Shown here piece by piece: positions 50,307 through 59,141 of a DNA stretch of 64,000 nt. Position 1 is the first letter of the stretch. Every line of letters begins with the position of its first letter. The position numbers and the translations under genes were made by a program. Source of the DNA: DATFVA01 sp963745945 (GTDB taxonomy: Bacteria > Bacteroidota > Ignavibacteria > Ignavibacteriales > Ignavibacteriaceae); NCBI GenBank assembly GCA_963745945.1, contig CAVUZG010000004.1:496001-560000 (forward strand). The letters are read 5' to 3'. The notes beneath the pieces were generated by a model. It was not told the origin of the DNA. It searched no databases and was given only the letters and a program-made list of their open reading frames with translations.

Positions 50307-51374
50307 TTATTTAGAACTTTTCTTTTCTTTGGCTGACGTTTTTTCTTTACCGTCATCTGTTTCTGTTATTACTTTTTTAGTTTTCATATTCAATTTTTCT
50401 TTAACCTGATCTTCAAGTTTCTGGTACATTTCAGGAGTTTCAATAAGCTTTTGCCGGAATTGTTCTCTCCCCTGGAACCTGTCTTCCTCAAATGAGAACC
50501 AGGCACCGCTTTTTTTAACAATACCAAAATTTGTAGCCATATCAAGCAAATCACCTGATTTACTTATTCCCTCATTGTAGAGGATATCAAACTCAACTTC
50601 TTTAAAAGGCGGGGCAACTTTACTTTTAACAATTTTCACCTTAGTCCTGTTACCAACCACATCTGTTCCATCTTTTATCGCCGCAATCCTTCTTATATCC
50701 AATCTTAAAGAAGCATAAAACTTTAGTGCATTCCCACCGGTTGTAGTTTCCGGATTTCCAAACATTACACCTATTTTACTTCTTAACTGGTTAATAAATA
50801 CTACCGCAGTTTTTGATTTTGAAATTGCCCCGGTCAATTTTCTTAAAGCCTGGGACATTAGTCTTGCCTGTACCGCCATTGTTGCATCACCCATTTCTCC
50901 TTCAATTTCTGATCGCGGAACTAAAGCAGCAACAGAATCAATAACAATTATATCTAAAGCATTACTTCTTACAAGTGTATCAGTTATTTCAAGAGCCTGC
51001 TCGCCAAAATCCGGCTGTGAAATAAGGAGATTGGCTGTATCAACTCCAAGGCGCTTTGCATAATTCACATCAAGTGCATGTTCAGCATCAATAAATGCGG
51101 CCAGTCCACCGGTTTTTTGTGCTTCAGCAATAATATGAAGACATAAAGTCGTTTTTCCGCTGGATTCGGGTCCGTAAATCTCAGTAACTCTTCCTCGAGG
51201 TATCCCACCAATTCCTAAAGCAAAATCCAAGGACAATGCACCCGTAGGAATTGATTCTACGGGGTTTATGACTCCATCACCCAACTTCATAATTGAACCT
51301 TTACCATAGGTTCGTTCGATGCTTGTAATTGCATCCTCTATAATTTTCATTTTTTGATCTCTGTCTGAGCTCAT
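50307..51374 (-). CDS. recA: Recombinase RecA
   Basis: This 355-residue protein has Walker A GPESSGKTT at 68-76, AFIDAEHALDVNYAKRLGVD, Walker B IIVIDSVAALVP, the L1/L2 region DATMAVQARLMSQALRKLTG and FINQLRSKIGVMFGNPETTTGGNALKFYAS, all diagnostic. It forms filaments on single-stranded DNA for recombination and SOS induction. It is flanked by thpR and recX in one operon; no LexA-like box was sought with success in the 10-bp upstream gap, and it probably depends on the operon promoter. The C-terminal tail is Lys- and Ser-rich. Confidence 0.98.
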   Translation of the reverse strand: MSSDRDQKMKIIEDAITSIERTYGKGSIMKLGDGVINPVESIPTGALSLDFALGIGGIPRGRVTEIYGPESSGKTTLCLHIIAEAQKTGGLAAFIDAEHALDVNYAKRLGVDTANLLISQPDFGEQALEITDTLVRSNALDIIVIDSVAALVPRSEIEGEMGDATMAVQARLMSQALRKLTGAISKSKTAVVFINQLRSKIGVMFGNPETTTGGNALKFYASLRLDIRRIAAIKDGTDVVGNRTKVKIVKSKVAPPFKEVEFDILYNEGISKSGDLLDMATNFGIVKKSGAWFSFEEDRFQGREQFRQKLIETPEMYQKLEDQVKEKLNMKTKKVITETDDGKEKTSAKEKKSSK

Positions 51375-51384
51375 TTATCCTCCA

Positions 51385-51933
51385 TCATTTTAAATTAAAC
51401 TTTTTAACTACTGTATATTTTGATGATCCGGGTAATAGTTCACTTTTGATTAAAAGTATATTACCCGCAGTAAAAATTGTTTCAGGAATATTGAAATATT
51501 TAAATTTTGTAACCCACTGTTCAGGGAATTTATCTTTAATTCTCAGTAAAGTTAAATGCGGCTTAAATTTTCGTTCTTCAAACGGTATACTAAATTTAAT
51601 CAGTTCCTTATTTAATTGCTCAATTATTTCAAATAAAATTTTATCAGCCCACAACCCAATCCATAATATCTTTGGAACACCTTGTTTAAAGAAAAATCCA
51701 AACCTTGTTAATTTACATTCAATCCTTTCATAATTAGACAAAAACTCTAACGCACTGGAAACAGGTTTTAATAATTCATCTTTTACTTCCCCGATGAATT
51801 TTAATGTAAGATGAAATTTATCAGGAGTTTCCCAATGAAGTTCTGAATTATTATTAATAACTTCACTTTTGTATTCTGATATTTTAGTTTTTATTTCTTC
51901 AGGAATTTCCAGCGCAACAAATAATCTAATCAT
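51385..51933 (-). CDS. thpR: RNA 2',3'-cyclic phosphodiesterase ThpR (LigT)
   Basis: This 182-residue 2H phosphoesterase has the two catalytic HxTx motifs HLTLKFIGE at residue 41 and KPHLTLLRI near residue 125, each in a strand of the lobed fold, and the N-terminal RLFVALEIPEEI typical of ThpR. It opens 2',3'-cyclic phosphates of RNA. Its start overlaps the end of cinA by 8 bp and it precedes recA by 10 bp, a known cinA-thpR-recA order. It is of normal length. Confidence 0.92.
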   Translation of the reverse strand: MIRLFVALEIPEEIKTKISEYKSEVINNNSELHWETPDKFHLTLKFIGEVKDELLKPVSSALEFLSNYERIECKLTRFGFFFKQGVPKILWIGLWADKILFEIIEQLNKELIKFSIPFEERKFKPHLTLLRIKDKFPEQWVTKFKYFNIPETIFTAGNILLIKSELLPGSSKYTVVKKFNLK

Positions 51934-53179
51934 CTGAAATGCCGAGCAAATGACGACGAAGCATTTCCAGAGCTGTTTGTGCCGCCCTTTGTTTATTTAA
52001 GATTCTGTCATCTCCGAACTGAAATTCTTTTGCTGTACAAACTTTATCGTCACAAATACCTATATAAACCAGTCCTATCGGCTTATCTGTGGTTGCCCCG
52101 GTTGGACCCATAATTCCGGTAGTTGCAAGGCCCAAATCGGTTCCGCTAATCGATTTTACACCTTCCGCCATCTGACGGGCAACCTCTAAACTTACAGCAC
52201 CATTTTCCATGATAGTATCTTCATTCACTTTAAGTATTTCAACTTTAGCCGCGTTACTATAAGAAACAATTCCGCGTTCAAAATATGAGCTGCTTCCGCT
52301 AATATTAGTTAACATATTCGAAATAAGTCCGCCCGTACAGGATTCAGCTACTGATAAAGTAAGTCCTCTTTCTTTTAATATTTTGCCAAGAACTGCTTCG
52401 AGCAATTCTTCATCTTTACCAAAAATATAACGTCCTGCTTTACTGCGAATTCTTTGTTCTATCTCAGTTATTTTATTATTTGCTTTTTCTTCAGATTTCG
52501 CTTCAACTGTAATTCTTAATTTCACTCCAAACTGGCTCGGAAGAAATGCCAGCTTGGATTCTCCTAAAAGTTCATTTAAATCACCAAGTTTTTCAAACAA
52601 AGATGATTCTGCTATTCCGGTTGTAAGTAGGGTTTTTCTTAGGGTGATAATTTCAGTTTCCCCAAGTATTTCTTTGAGTTTAGGAATAACATATGATTTC
52701 ATCATCTCAATCATTTCATAAGGTACACCAGGCATTACAATAAATATTTTTCCCTCTTTTTCTATCCAGATACCAGGGGCAGTTCCGAGGGAATTCCTTA
52801 TAACCTGTGCGATTTTGGGAACCAAAGCCTGACCTTCATTTATTTTGGTGATTTTTCTTCCGCGTTTTTTAAAAAGGCTATTAATATCTTCCAGAACTTC
52901 GTCACTTTTTATAAGTTCGGTATTAAAGAAGTTAACAACACATTTACGGGTTACATCATCATGCGTAGGACCTAAACCTCCTGTAACGATAACAACATCA
53001 TTTGCTTCAAGTGTGGTTTTAAATTCATTTAGTATTTCACTTTCAATATCCCCAATAACAGAAGTTTTTGTTACGTTGATATTATTTTCCACTAACTCTT
53101 TACCGATAAAAGCTGCATTGGTATTAAGAGTCTGGCCTATCAGTATTTCATCACCAATTGTAATAATGTGAGCATTCAT
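51926..53179 (-). CDS. cinA: CinA family protein (MoCF domain plus nicotinamide-nucleotide amidase domain)
   Basis: This 417-residue protein has an N-terminal molybdopterin-binding-like domain (IGDEILIGQTLNTNAAFI, VIVTGGLGPTHDDVTR, FIVMPGVPYEM) and a C-terminal PncC amidase domain (LSVAESCTGGLISNMLT, GIVSYSNAAKVEIL, DLGLATTGIMGPTGATTDKP), both complete. It recycles pyridine nucleotides (NMN deamidation). Position in pgpA-cinA-thpR-recA is conserved in many bacteria. Identification is secure. Confidence 0.95.
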   Translation of the reverse strand: MNAHIITIGDEILIGQTLNTNAAFIGKELVENNINVTKTSVIGDIESEILNEFKTTLEANDVVIVTGGLGPTHDDVTRKCVVNFFNTELIKSDEVLEDINSLFKKRGRKITKINEGQALVPKIAQVIRNSLGTAPGIWIEKEGKIFIVMPGVPYEMIEMMKSYVIPKLKEILGETEIITLRKTLLTTGIAESSLFEKLGDLNELLGESKLAFLPSQFGVKLRITVEAKSEEKANNKITEIEQRIRSKAGRYIFGKDEELLEAVLGKILKERGLTLSVAESCTGGLISNMLTNISGSSSYFERGIVSYSNAAKVEILKVNEDTIMENGAVSLEVARQMAEGVKSISGTDLGLATTGIMGPTGATTDKPIGLVYIGICDDKVCTAKEFQFGDDRILNKQRAAQTALEMLRRHLLGISDD

Positions 53180-53208
53180 TTGAGTTCTTTCAATAAAAAT
53201 AACCTGTA

Positions 53209-53658
53209 CTATAAAATTAATATAAAAACATGAACAATAATTAAAACATAAACGCCGGCAACTATATCATCTATCATAATTCCCAATCCCCCATTCAGAC
53301 TTTCCAGCTTTCTTGCGGGAAATGGTTTTATAATATCCGCCAGTCTCCACACAAAAAACACTACGATTGAAATCCAAATAACTTTCGGCACAAACAGAAG
53401 AGATATCCACATCCCGATTATCTCATCAATAGTGCATTCTGAAGGATCCTTGCCATAAACTTTTTCAAACCTGGTTCCTACAAAAATTCCATAAGCTGTA
53501 AAAACAATTATAGCAGGTAATAATATTTCTGGTCTTTCAAATCCCGGGATATAGTAAATTATCAATCCAGCCAGGCTTCCAAATGTTCCGCTTGCAAAAG
53601 GAATATAACCTGTATAAAATCCCGACCCAAGTAATTTATCAAAAAAATTAAGTTTCAT
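53209..53658 (-). CDS. pgpA: Phosphatidylglycerophosphatase A PgpA
   Basis: This 149-residue membrane protein has GTFGSLAG, DPSECTIDEIIGMWISLL and the late MIDDIVAGVYVL, matching the conserved PgpA sites, and four hydrophobic stretches. It dephosphorylates phosphatidylglycerophosphate to phosphatidylglycerol. It overlaps pgsA, the enzyme of the preceding step, by 11 bp, which supports the assignment strongly. Confidence 0.93.
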   Translation of the reverse strand: MKLNFFDKLLGSGFYTGYIPFASGTFGSLAGLIIYYIPGFERPEILLPAIIVFTAYGIFVGTRFEKVYGKDPSECTIDEIIGMWISLLFVPKVIWISIVVFFVWRLADIIKPFPARKLESLNGGLGIMIDDIVAGVYVLIIVHVFILIL

Positions 53659-54244
53659 GTGTTAATAAGTCTTTTATAAGCATCCTGTTTTTGTAAACAT
53701 ATGTAACACCAGAATGAAATGTGATGGCTGTAATTATCAGCATTGCGAAATAAATAAAGTCGCGGTTCATTAGTATTAAAAATATATTTTTGTCTCCGAT
53801 ATAAAATTGGAAAGTATTCTGACCAACGTAAGCTAATAAAAGGTAATAAAGAAAAGTCATTTGCAGAAATGTTTTCCATTTCGCATAATAACTAGTAGGG
53901 AACGAGAAATCTTTGTAGTCAGCATATGCCCTTAGAGATGTTATTATTAAATCTCTCGTTATAATAACCAATATCATCCATAATGGAATAATGTTAAGAA
54001 TGACAAATCCAATAAATGCTGCAGAAGTTAATATTTTATCAGCAAGAGGATCCCAGAACTTTCCCCAGTTAGTGATGTAATTAAATTTCCTGGCAAGCCA
54101 GCCATCATACCAATCAGTTAGAGCAGCTATAATAAAAATTCCAAGTGAAATAACTTTGAAAGTTGGATCATCATACAGGAAAAAGAATAAAAAAACCGGA
54201 GTTAAAATAATTCTTAAAATTGTTAGTTGATTAGGTAGTACCAT
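53648..54244 (-). CDS. pgsA: CDP-diacylglycerol--glycerol-3-phosphate phosphatidyltransferase PgsA
   Basis: This 198-residue membrane protein has the CDP-alcohol phosphotransferase motif D-x2-DG-x2-AR-x8-G-x3-D-x3-D in DWYDGWLARKF...WGKFWDPLAD, with about five membrane spans. It joins CDP-diacylglycerol and glycerol-3-phosphate to give phosphatidylglycerophosphate, which PgpA (overlapping downstream) dephosphorylates. It abuts the DUF971 gene (0-bp gap). N-terminus PNQLTILRI is the family start. Confidence 0.95.
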   Translation of the reverse strand: MVLPNQLTILRIILTPVFLFFFLYDDPTFKVISLGIFIIAALTDWYDGWLARKFNYITNWGKFWDPLADKILTSAAFIGFVILNIIPLWMILVIITRDLIITSLRAYADYKDFSFPTSYYAKWKTFLQMTFLYYLLLAYVGQNTFQFYIGDKNIFLILMNRDFIYFAMLIITAITFHSGVTYVYKNRMLIKDLLTHET

Positions 54245-54556
54245 TTATTCAACAATTTTTTCCTGAGACAACACTCTGAGGTAGGAATATTCATAAATGC
54301 CTGTACTGTGTCCATCCTGCCAGGAGATTTCTATCGCGTAATTTCCAATGTTTTTTATCGATTTCACCATTACCTGATTTTGGGAATAAAGAGGGATATA
54401 ATTTTTACCTTCACGTTCTCTTTCAGTTATGCAAGTTGCACAAGGACATAATCTTCTTAATTTATCCAGCGTAATTTTCGTTTCTGATTCATTATCCCAA
54501 TGAATAATTAAATTGCTTTTGGAATTTAGGCTTATCTTAACCGGCTTATATTTCAA
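54245..54556 (-). CDS. DUF971 family protein (butyrobetaine hydroxylase N-terminal-like domain)
   Basis: This 103-residue protein has LRRLCPCATCITE near residue 33-45, a cysteine block of DUF971 (C-x-C-x2-C, zinc-like), and WQDGHSTGIYEYSYLR near the end, matching the conserved 'f.DgH.tGIytweyLr'. Its domain is a stand-alone version of the N-terminal part of gamma-butyrobetaine hydroxylases. The role is unknown; some relatives act in Fe-S metabolism (tentative). It overlaps purC by 4 bp and abuts pgsA. Confidence 0.9.
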   Translation of the reverse strand: MKYKPVKISLNSKSNLIIHWDNESETKITLDKLRRLCPCATCITEREREGKNYIPLYSQNQVMVKSIKNIGNYAIEISWQDGHSTGIYEYSYLRVLSQEKIVE

Positions 54557-55449
54557 AACAATGGTTTTCCCGTTAACTTATAGAGAACATCAAGATATTT
54601 TTCACTTGTCTTGGTAATTATTTCCTCAGGAAGTTTTGGGGCCGGCGGTTTTTTATTAAACTTTATGGAGAGAAGATAATCCCTGACAAATTGTTTATCA
54701 TAACTTTCCTGTGATCTTCCCTTTTCATATTTCATTACTGGCCAGAACCTGGATGAATCAGGAGTTAATAACTCATCAACCAGAATTATCTTGTTATTAT
54801 AAGTCCCGAATTCCATTTTTGTATCCGCAATAATTATGTCTCTTTCGGCTGCATAAGCAACAGCGGATCTATAGATTTCAAGAGCAGCATTCTTTATAAT
54901 TTCCACACTTTCTTTTCCCGAAATATTATTTGCTTCTTCCACAGAAATATTTTCGTCATGAATTCCTATTTCTGCTTTAGTTGACGGTGTAAAAATCGGT
55001 ACAGGAAGTTTTTCAGATTCCTGTAAACCAGCAGGCAACTCTATCCCGGAAATCTTTCCCGTTTTCTTATAATCATTCCATCCGGAACCAGAGATATAAC
55101 CTCGGACTATACATTCAATCGGAAAGATTTCAGCTTTTTTAACCAGCATTGATCTTCCTTCCAGATCTTCTTTATACTGTAGGCAGAATTCAGGAAAATC
55201 TTCAACCGTTGTTGATATTAAATGGTTCGGAATAATACCTTCAGTAAACTTAAACCAGAATTCTGAAATCCTGGTTAACACCTTTCCTTTATAAGGAATT
55301 CCCTGCTCCATTATTACATCAAATGCAGAAAGACGATCGGTAGAAACAATAAGAAAATGTTCCCCAACATCATAAATATCCCGAACCTTTCCACGCTTAA
55401 CAAGATGAAGTTTTGGGAAATTTGTCTGTAATATTACTTTGGAATTCAT
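54553..55449 (-). CDS. purC: Phosphoribosylaminoimidazole-succinocarboxamide synthase PurC
   Basis: This enzyme of about 298 residues has KRGKVRDIYDVGEHFLIVST at the N-terminus, KAEIFPIECIVRGYISGSGW, and STKAEIGIHDENISVEEA, then DTKMEFGTYNNKIILVDELLTPDSSRFW (conserved SAICAR synthase core). It condenses CAIR with aspartate in purine synthesis. I place the start at ATG 55449, because the TTG at 55500 adds 17 atypical residues ahead of a canonical N-terminus. It is the first gene of the run that ends in recA-recX. Length fits the longer bacterial/yeast type. Confidence 0.95.
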   Translation of the reverse strand: MNSKVILQTNFPKLHLVKRGKVRDIYDVGEHFLIVSTDRLSAFDVIMEQGIPYKGKVLTRISEFWFKFTEGIIPNHLISTTVEDFPEFCLQYKEDLEGRSMLVKKAEIFPIECIVRGYISGSGWNDYKKTGKISGIELPAGLQESEKLPVPIFTPSTKAEIGIHDENISVEEANNISGKESVEIIKNAALEIYRSAVAYAAERDIIIADTKMEFGTYNNKIILVDELLTPDSSRFWPVMKYEKGRSQESYDKQFVRDYLLSIKFNKKPPAPKLPEEIITKTSEKYLDVLYKLTGKPLF

Positions 55450-55522
55450 AATAGGTTGATGTTTATTGGCAAATATAAATACACACGAAAGATTATTCAA
55501 TAAAAATACTTAAAGTATTCCT

Positions 55523-55679
55523 TTAAACCAGTAAATAGATTAATAAAACAATTATTAAAAGTATAATAATATAGTTAATGCGATTATTATTTTCAGGAAA
55601 TTCATATCCGCAAATAGGACATATTTTTTCATCCATCCTGAATTTCCATTGCACAGGATGGACATTCTTTCTTTTTCAT
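55523..55679 (-). pseudogene. Small zinc-ribbon membrane protein gene, disrupted by one surplus base
   Basis: ATG at 55677-55679 opens MKKKECPSCAMEIQDG, then stop. Dropping one G near 55636-55640 continues as EKICPICGYEFPENNNRINY followed by a hydrophobic helix IIILLIIVLLIYLLV and stop at 55523, total 51 residues. Two CxxC pairs (CPSC and CPIC) make a typical zinc ribbon, followed by a C-terminal membrane anchor. The function is unknown. The rest of the 320-bp stretch up to the thioredoxin-like gene shows nothing else. Confidence 0.5.
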
Positions 55680-55769
55680 TAAATTCTTTAATATAATTCT
55701 TGAATCTGATTTAAAATTCTATCATCATATTATATGAATTTTTTTAATTATTTGTAATGGAGATTCGAA

Positions 55770-56156
55770 TTGAAAATTCTGATTTTGTTGCCTGTAATAG
55801 TATTTCTTTCTTTAACCGGCTGTTCGAAAAACGGGACAAGTGATTCATTAAACTGGAAAACAGATCTCAATGAAGCATTAGCTGTGGCAAAAAAAGAAAA
55901 TAAAGTTGTGTTGATTGATTTTACCGGTTCGGACTGGTGTCAGTGGTGTAAAAGATTAAGTGACGAAGTATTTTCCAAGGAAGAATTTGAAAAATTTGCT
56001 GAAAAAAATCTTGTACTGGTAAAAGTTGATTTTCCGAGAAACATTGAACAATCCAATGCAACAAAATTCTATAACCAAAAGTTGGCAAATATGTATGGTG
56101 TTGAAGGTTACCCAACCAGTAATTTTACTGGACAAAAACGGGCGTGGACTTATTAA
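55770..56156 (+). CDS. Thioredoxin-like lipoprotein (gene 55770-56227, two frameshifts)
   Basis: The lipoprotein signal ends LTGC (C18). The thioredoxin-type site is GSDWCQWCKRL with C57 and C60, and DFTGSDWCQWCKR matches DUF255/thioredoxin_7-like proteins ('DF.GSdWC.WC.kl'). After GYPT the frame is lost; dropping one A near 56125 gives VILLDKNGRGLIK, and dropping one A near 56155 gives TGYIEGGVLNYIQQLKEYFP and stop at 56227, about 151 residues in all. GYPTVILLD is the normal cis-Pro region. It would act as a periplasmic disulfide oxidoreductase. Convergent with a small gene on the minus strand. Confidence 0.82.
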   Translation: MKILILLPVIVFLSLTGCSKNGTSDSLNWKTDLNEALAVAKKENKVVLIDFTGSDWCQWCKRLSDEVFSKEEFEKFAEKNLVLVKVDFPRNIEQSNATKFYNQKLANMYGVEGYPTSNFTGQKRAWTY

Positions 56157-56233
56157 AAACAGGCTATATTGAAGGTGGAGTGTTAAACTATATACAGCAA
56201 CTTAAAGAATATTTTCCCCGAACGTAGGATCGG

Positions 56234-56395
56234 TCAGATAAATAAAAGATAGACTGAAACAAGTATAGCAAGGAAAGCCAGAGGGATGACATAATAATGT
56301 CTTCCTTTTTCTATAAACTGTTTATGAGCACAATCATCATAAGAATGACAAATTACACATTTATCAAAGTTATTTGAATTACAGTTGTCTTCCAT
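56234..56395 (-). CDS. 53-residue protein with CxxCH motif and C-terminal membrane anchor
   Basis: This intact frame has ATG at 56393-56395 and TGA at 56234. It reads MEDNCNSNNFDKCVICHSYD then DCAHKQFIEKGRHYY and a hydrophobic helix VIPLAFLAILVSVYLLFI. Cys5, Cys13, Cys16, His17, Cys22 and His24 form a metal-like cluster; CVICH matches the heme c attachment pattern, but there is no signal peptide, so zinc or iron binding by a tail-anchored cytoplasmic domain is likelier (inference). It is convergent with the thioredoxin-like gene, 7 bp apart. No family recognised; open status rests on reading frame and motif density only. Confidence 0.5.
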   Translation of the reverse strand: MEDNCNSNNFDKCVICHSYDDCAHKQFIEKGRHYYVIPLAFLAILVSVYLLFI

Positions 56396-56537
56396 TGGCG
56401 CTTACCAAAATTAATAAATATGTTCTTTTCAAATTGCAGATTAATGTTGAAATAAACAACATAAGCTTAAGATATTATTTAATCCTGCTCTAAATTACTC
56501 TCTAAACTTAACTTTTACCTTCCAATACAACACTTAG

Positions 56538-58688
56538 TTATTTCAAGCCACGATCCTTTAGCATAGGTTCAATGTTCGGATCATGTCCGGTGAAATCACG
56601 AAATATTTTATTATAATCTTCAGTTGCACCCCTGGAAAGAATTATTCTTCTAAAACGATCACCATTTTCTCTGGTCAAGCCTCCATTATTTTCAAACCAG
56701 TTGAAGGCATCATCATCAAGCATTTCAGACCATAGATAAGCATAATAACCTGCTGCATATCCATTCCCCCAAATATGCATAAAATAACTCGACCGATAAC
56801 GTGAAGGAACTTCGGGAATAAATAAGCCATCTTTCTTTAAACTTTTTATTTCAAATTCATCTGATTTTTGCTGAGGTAAATTTGCTGACAAAGTATGCCA
56901 TGCCATATCCAGATCAGCAGCCTCGAGTATTTCGGTAAAATCATACCCCTGGTTAAACAAATTTGCTTTTTTAATTTTTTCAACTAGTGCGTCGGGAATA
57001 GGTTTTCCTGTTTTATAATTTAAAGCATAATTTTTTAATACTTTTGGATACAAAGCCCAATGCTCATTAAACTGTGATGGAAATTCAACAAAATCCCGCG
57101 GCACACTAGTCCCCGAAAGGCTTGGATACTTTTGATCAGCAAAAATTCCATGTAATGCATGGCCAAATTCATGAAACATTGTCGTTACATCATCATAACT
57201 TAGAAGAGCCGGTTTTCCAGGTGCTGGTTTGGTAAAATTAGTAACATTGAAAACCACCGGTTTAGTACCTAATAATTTAGACTGTAAAACAAGGTTGTCC
57301 ATCCAGGCCCCGCCGGATTTATTATCCCTTTTGAAAAAGTCACCATAAAATAATGCAAGAGGCGATCCATCAGAATCATATACCTCAAATACACGTACAT
57401 CTTTCTGATAAACCGGGATGTCTTTTAGCTCTTTGAATGTAAGTCCATATAACTGATGTGCCGCATAAAAAACACCTTTCTGAAGCACATTATCAAGTAC
57501 GAAATACGGTTTTATCTGTGAATCATCAAGTTTGAAGCGGGCTTTTCTTAATTTTTCAGCATAATAATTCCAATCCCATGACTCTATATTAAAATCTTTT
57601 CCAGATTCCTTTACAAAAGACTGGAGTTGCGAAGCTTCTTTTTGTTCATTAATTTTTGTTGCAGGAACTAAATCAGCTAAAAATTTTTCAACACTCTCAG
57701 GTGTTTTTGCCATTTGATTTTCCAGAGTCCAACCTGCATAATTTGAGAATCCCAATAATTTAGCTTTCTCAGCCCTGATTTTTGCAATCCGTTCTATTAC
57801 TGAACGGGTATCATTTGAATCACTCTTTTCTGTTCTGTTCCAGGAATTTTCAAATAATTTTTTTCTTGTCTCACGATTCTCCAGAGATTGAAGCGCAGGC
57901 TGTTGAGTAGTATTTTGCAAAGGGATAATCCATTTTCCGGATAGCCCTCTCTCTGTTGCAGCCTGATAAGCTGCATCAAGTTCACCTGTTGAAAGTCCTT
58001 TCAACTCAGATGAATCGCTTACTACCAATGCACCTGCTTTAGTGCCAGCTAAGAGTTTATTTACAAATTTTGCAATCAGTGTTGCTTCCTCTTCGTTAAT
58101 CTTTTTAAGTTTTGTTTTGTCTTCAGATGATAGATTAGCACCGGCATGTACAAATAGATCATAATAATAAGTAATAAGTTTCTGAGATTCCGGATCAAGC
58201 TTAATCTGATCACGTTTTGCATATATAGATTTAACTCTTTGAAACAATTTTGAATTTAAAAATATAGCATCACTATGGGCGGCAAGTCTTGGAGCCTCCT
58301 CCTCCTGAACCTTCTGAAGTATGGAATCGGTATTAGCACTAGTTAAACAATTAAATACAAGTTTTACTCTGCTAAGTAATTGTCCGCTCTTCTCAAGAGC
58401 AACTAAGGTATTTTCAAATGTTGGTGACTCCGGGTTTTCTGTGATCTCTTCAATCTCTTTCAATTGCTGCCTCATCCCCTCCTCAATTGCCGGTTTAAAA
58501 TCCACATCCTTAATTTTATCAAATGGCGGAGCCTGAAAAGGCAGATTACTTATACTAAAGAATGGGTTTTCCAATGAATTTATTTTGGAGGTATCTTCTG
58601 AGGTTTTCATATTTTGTTTTGAACAATTAACGGATAATAAACTTATCAGAATTAAGATGATAACTTGTGGTTTAAAGCTGCTAATCAT
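56538..58688 (-). CDS. M3 family peptidyl-dipeptidase (Dcp-like) lipoprotein
   Basis: This 716-residue protein has the M3 zinc site TTMFHEFGHALHGIFAD (HEFGH at 506-510) with downstream FVEFPSQFNEHW (E ligand), and YRSSYFMHIWGNGYAAGYYAY and SRGATEDYNKIFRDFTGHDP, the Dcp signatures. The N-terminus is a lipoprotein signal (lipobox SVNC), so it acts in the periplasm cleaving dipeptides from peptide C-termini. It lies between the small CxxCH gene and tRNA-Phe. It is of normal length and intact. Confidence 0.94.
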   Translation of the reverse strand: MISSFKPQVIILILISLLSVNCSKQNMKTSEDTSKINSLENPFFSISNLPFQAPPFDKIKDVDFKPAIEEGMRQQLKEIEEITENPESPTFENTLVALEKSGQLLSRVKLVFNCLTSANTDSILQKVQEEEAPRLAAHSDAIFLNSKLFQRVKSIYAKRDQIKLDPESQKLITYYYDLFVHAGANLSSEDKTKLKKINEEEATLIAKFVNKLLAGTKAGALVVSDSSELKGLSTGELDAAYQAATERGLSGKWIIPLQNTTQQPALQSLENRETRKKLFENSWNRTEKSDSNDTRSVIERIAKIRAEKAKLLGFSNYAGWTLENQMAKTPESVEKFLADLVPATKINEQKEASQLQSFVKESGKDFNIESWDWNYYAEKLRKARFKLDDSQIKPYFVLDNVLQKGVFYAAHQLYGLTFKELKDIPVYQKDVRVFEVYDSDGSPLALFYGDFFKRDNKSGGAWMDNLVLQSKLLGTKPVVFNVTNFTKPAPGKPALLSYDDVTTMFHEFGHALHGIFADQKYPSLSGTSVPRDFVEFPSQFNEHWALYPKVLKNYALNYKTGKPIPDALVEKIKKANLFNQGYDFTEILEAADLDMAWHTLSANLPQQKSDEFEIKSLKKDGLFIPEVPSRYRSSYFMHIWGNGYAAGYYAYLWSEMLDDDAFNWFENNGGLTRENGDRFRRIILSRGATEDYNKIFRDFTGHDPNIEPMLKDRGLK

Positions 58689-58800
58689 TTATAATTTTCC
58701 TCTCTGGTAATTTACTTCAAAAAATTAAAATCTGGTTATTATAATTTTAACATGCATAAACTCAAAATAATTTAGGCAACATTTTATCTTTAAAAATATA

Positions 58801-58822
58801 AAGGCGACCCGGTAATCGCCTT
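58801..58822 (-). terminator. Rho-independent terminator of tRNA-Phe
   Basis: Arms AAGGCGA and TCGCCTT pair perfectly around an 8-base loop (TTACCGGG), 8 bp after the tRNA end, followed by TATATTTTT on the minus strand. Confidence 0.75.
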
Positions 58823-58830
58823 GAATAAAG

Positions 58831-58903
58831 TGGGCAGAGACGGAATCGAACCGCCGACACAAGGATTTTCAGTCCTTTGCTCTACCGACTGAGCTATCTG
58901 CCC
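58831..58903 (-). tRNA. tRNA-Phe (anticodon GAA)
   Basis: The 73-nt cloverleaf has acceptor GGGCAGA / TCTGCCC with discriminator A, D-arm GCTCAGTCGGTAGAGC, anticodon loop CTGAAAA giving GAA, and T-arm GGTTCGATTCC. CCA is not encoded. A full -33/-7 promoter lies upstream and a terminator follows. Confidence 0.96.
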
Positions 58904-58920
58904 CTCAAAATTTTGAAGAA

Positions 58921-58951
58921 CAAAAATAAAGATTTCCGGTTTAATCTCAAA
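58921..58951 (-). promoter_or_regulatory. Bacteroidota-type promoter of tRNA-Phe (TTTG-N19-TATTTTTG)
   Basis: On the minus strand TTTG (58948-58951) and TATTTTTG (58921-58928) are exactly 19 bp apart, the classic -33/-7 spacing, and the -7 box ends 18 bp before the tRNA 5' end. This is the best promoter match in the window and supports a Bacteroidota/Chlorobi-type primary sigma factor. Confidence 0.65.
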
Positions 58952-59141
58952 AATAATTCGAAATAATAAGTTATCTTTTTACATTCACACAATAACTATT
59001 ACTTAATGACCAATTTACTAAATATTCAATTGTTGAATTTTGATAATTTTGTTTTGTTTGTATATATAAATTTTATCAATAAGTCACTTTTTATTAAATT
59101 TAATAATTTAAGTCGATATTTTTAGAAAGAAACCCTACTAA

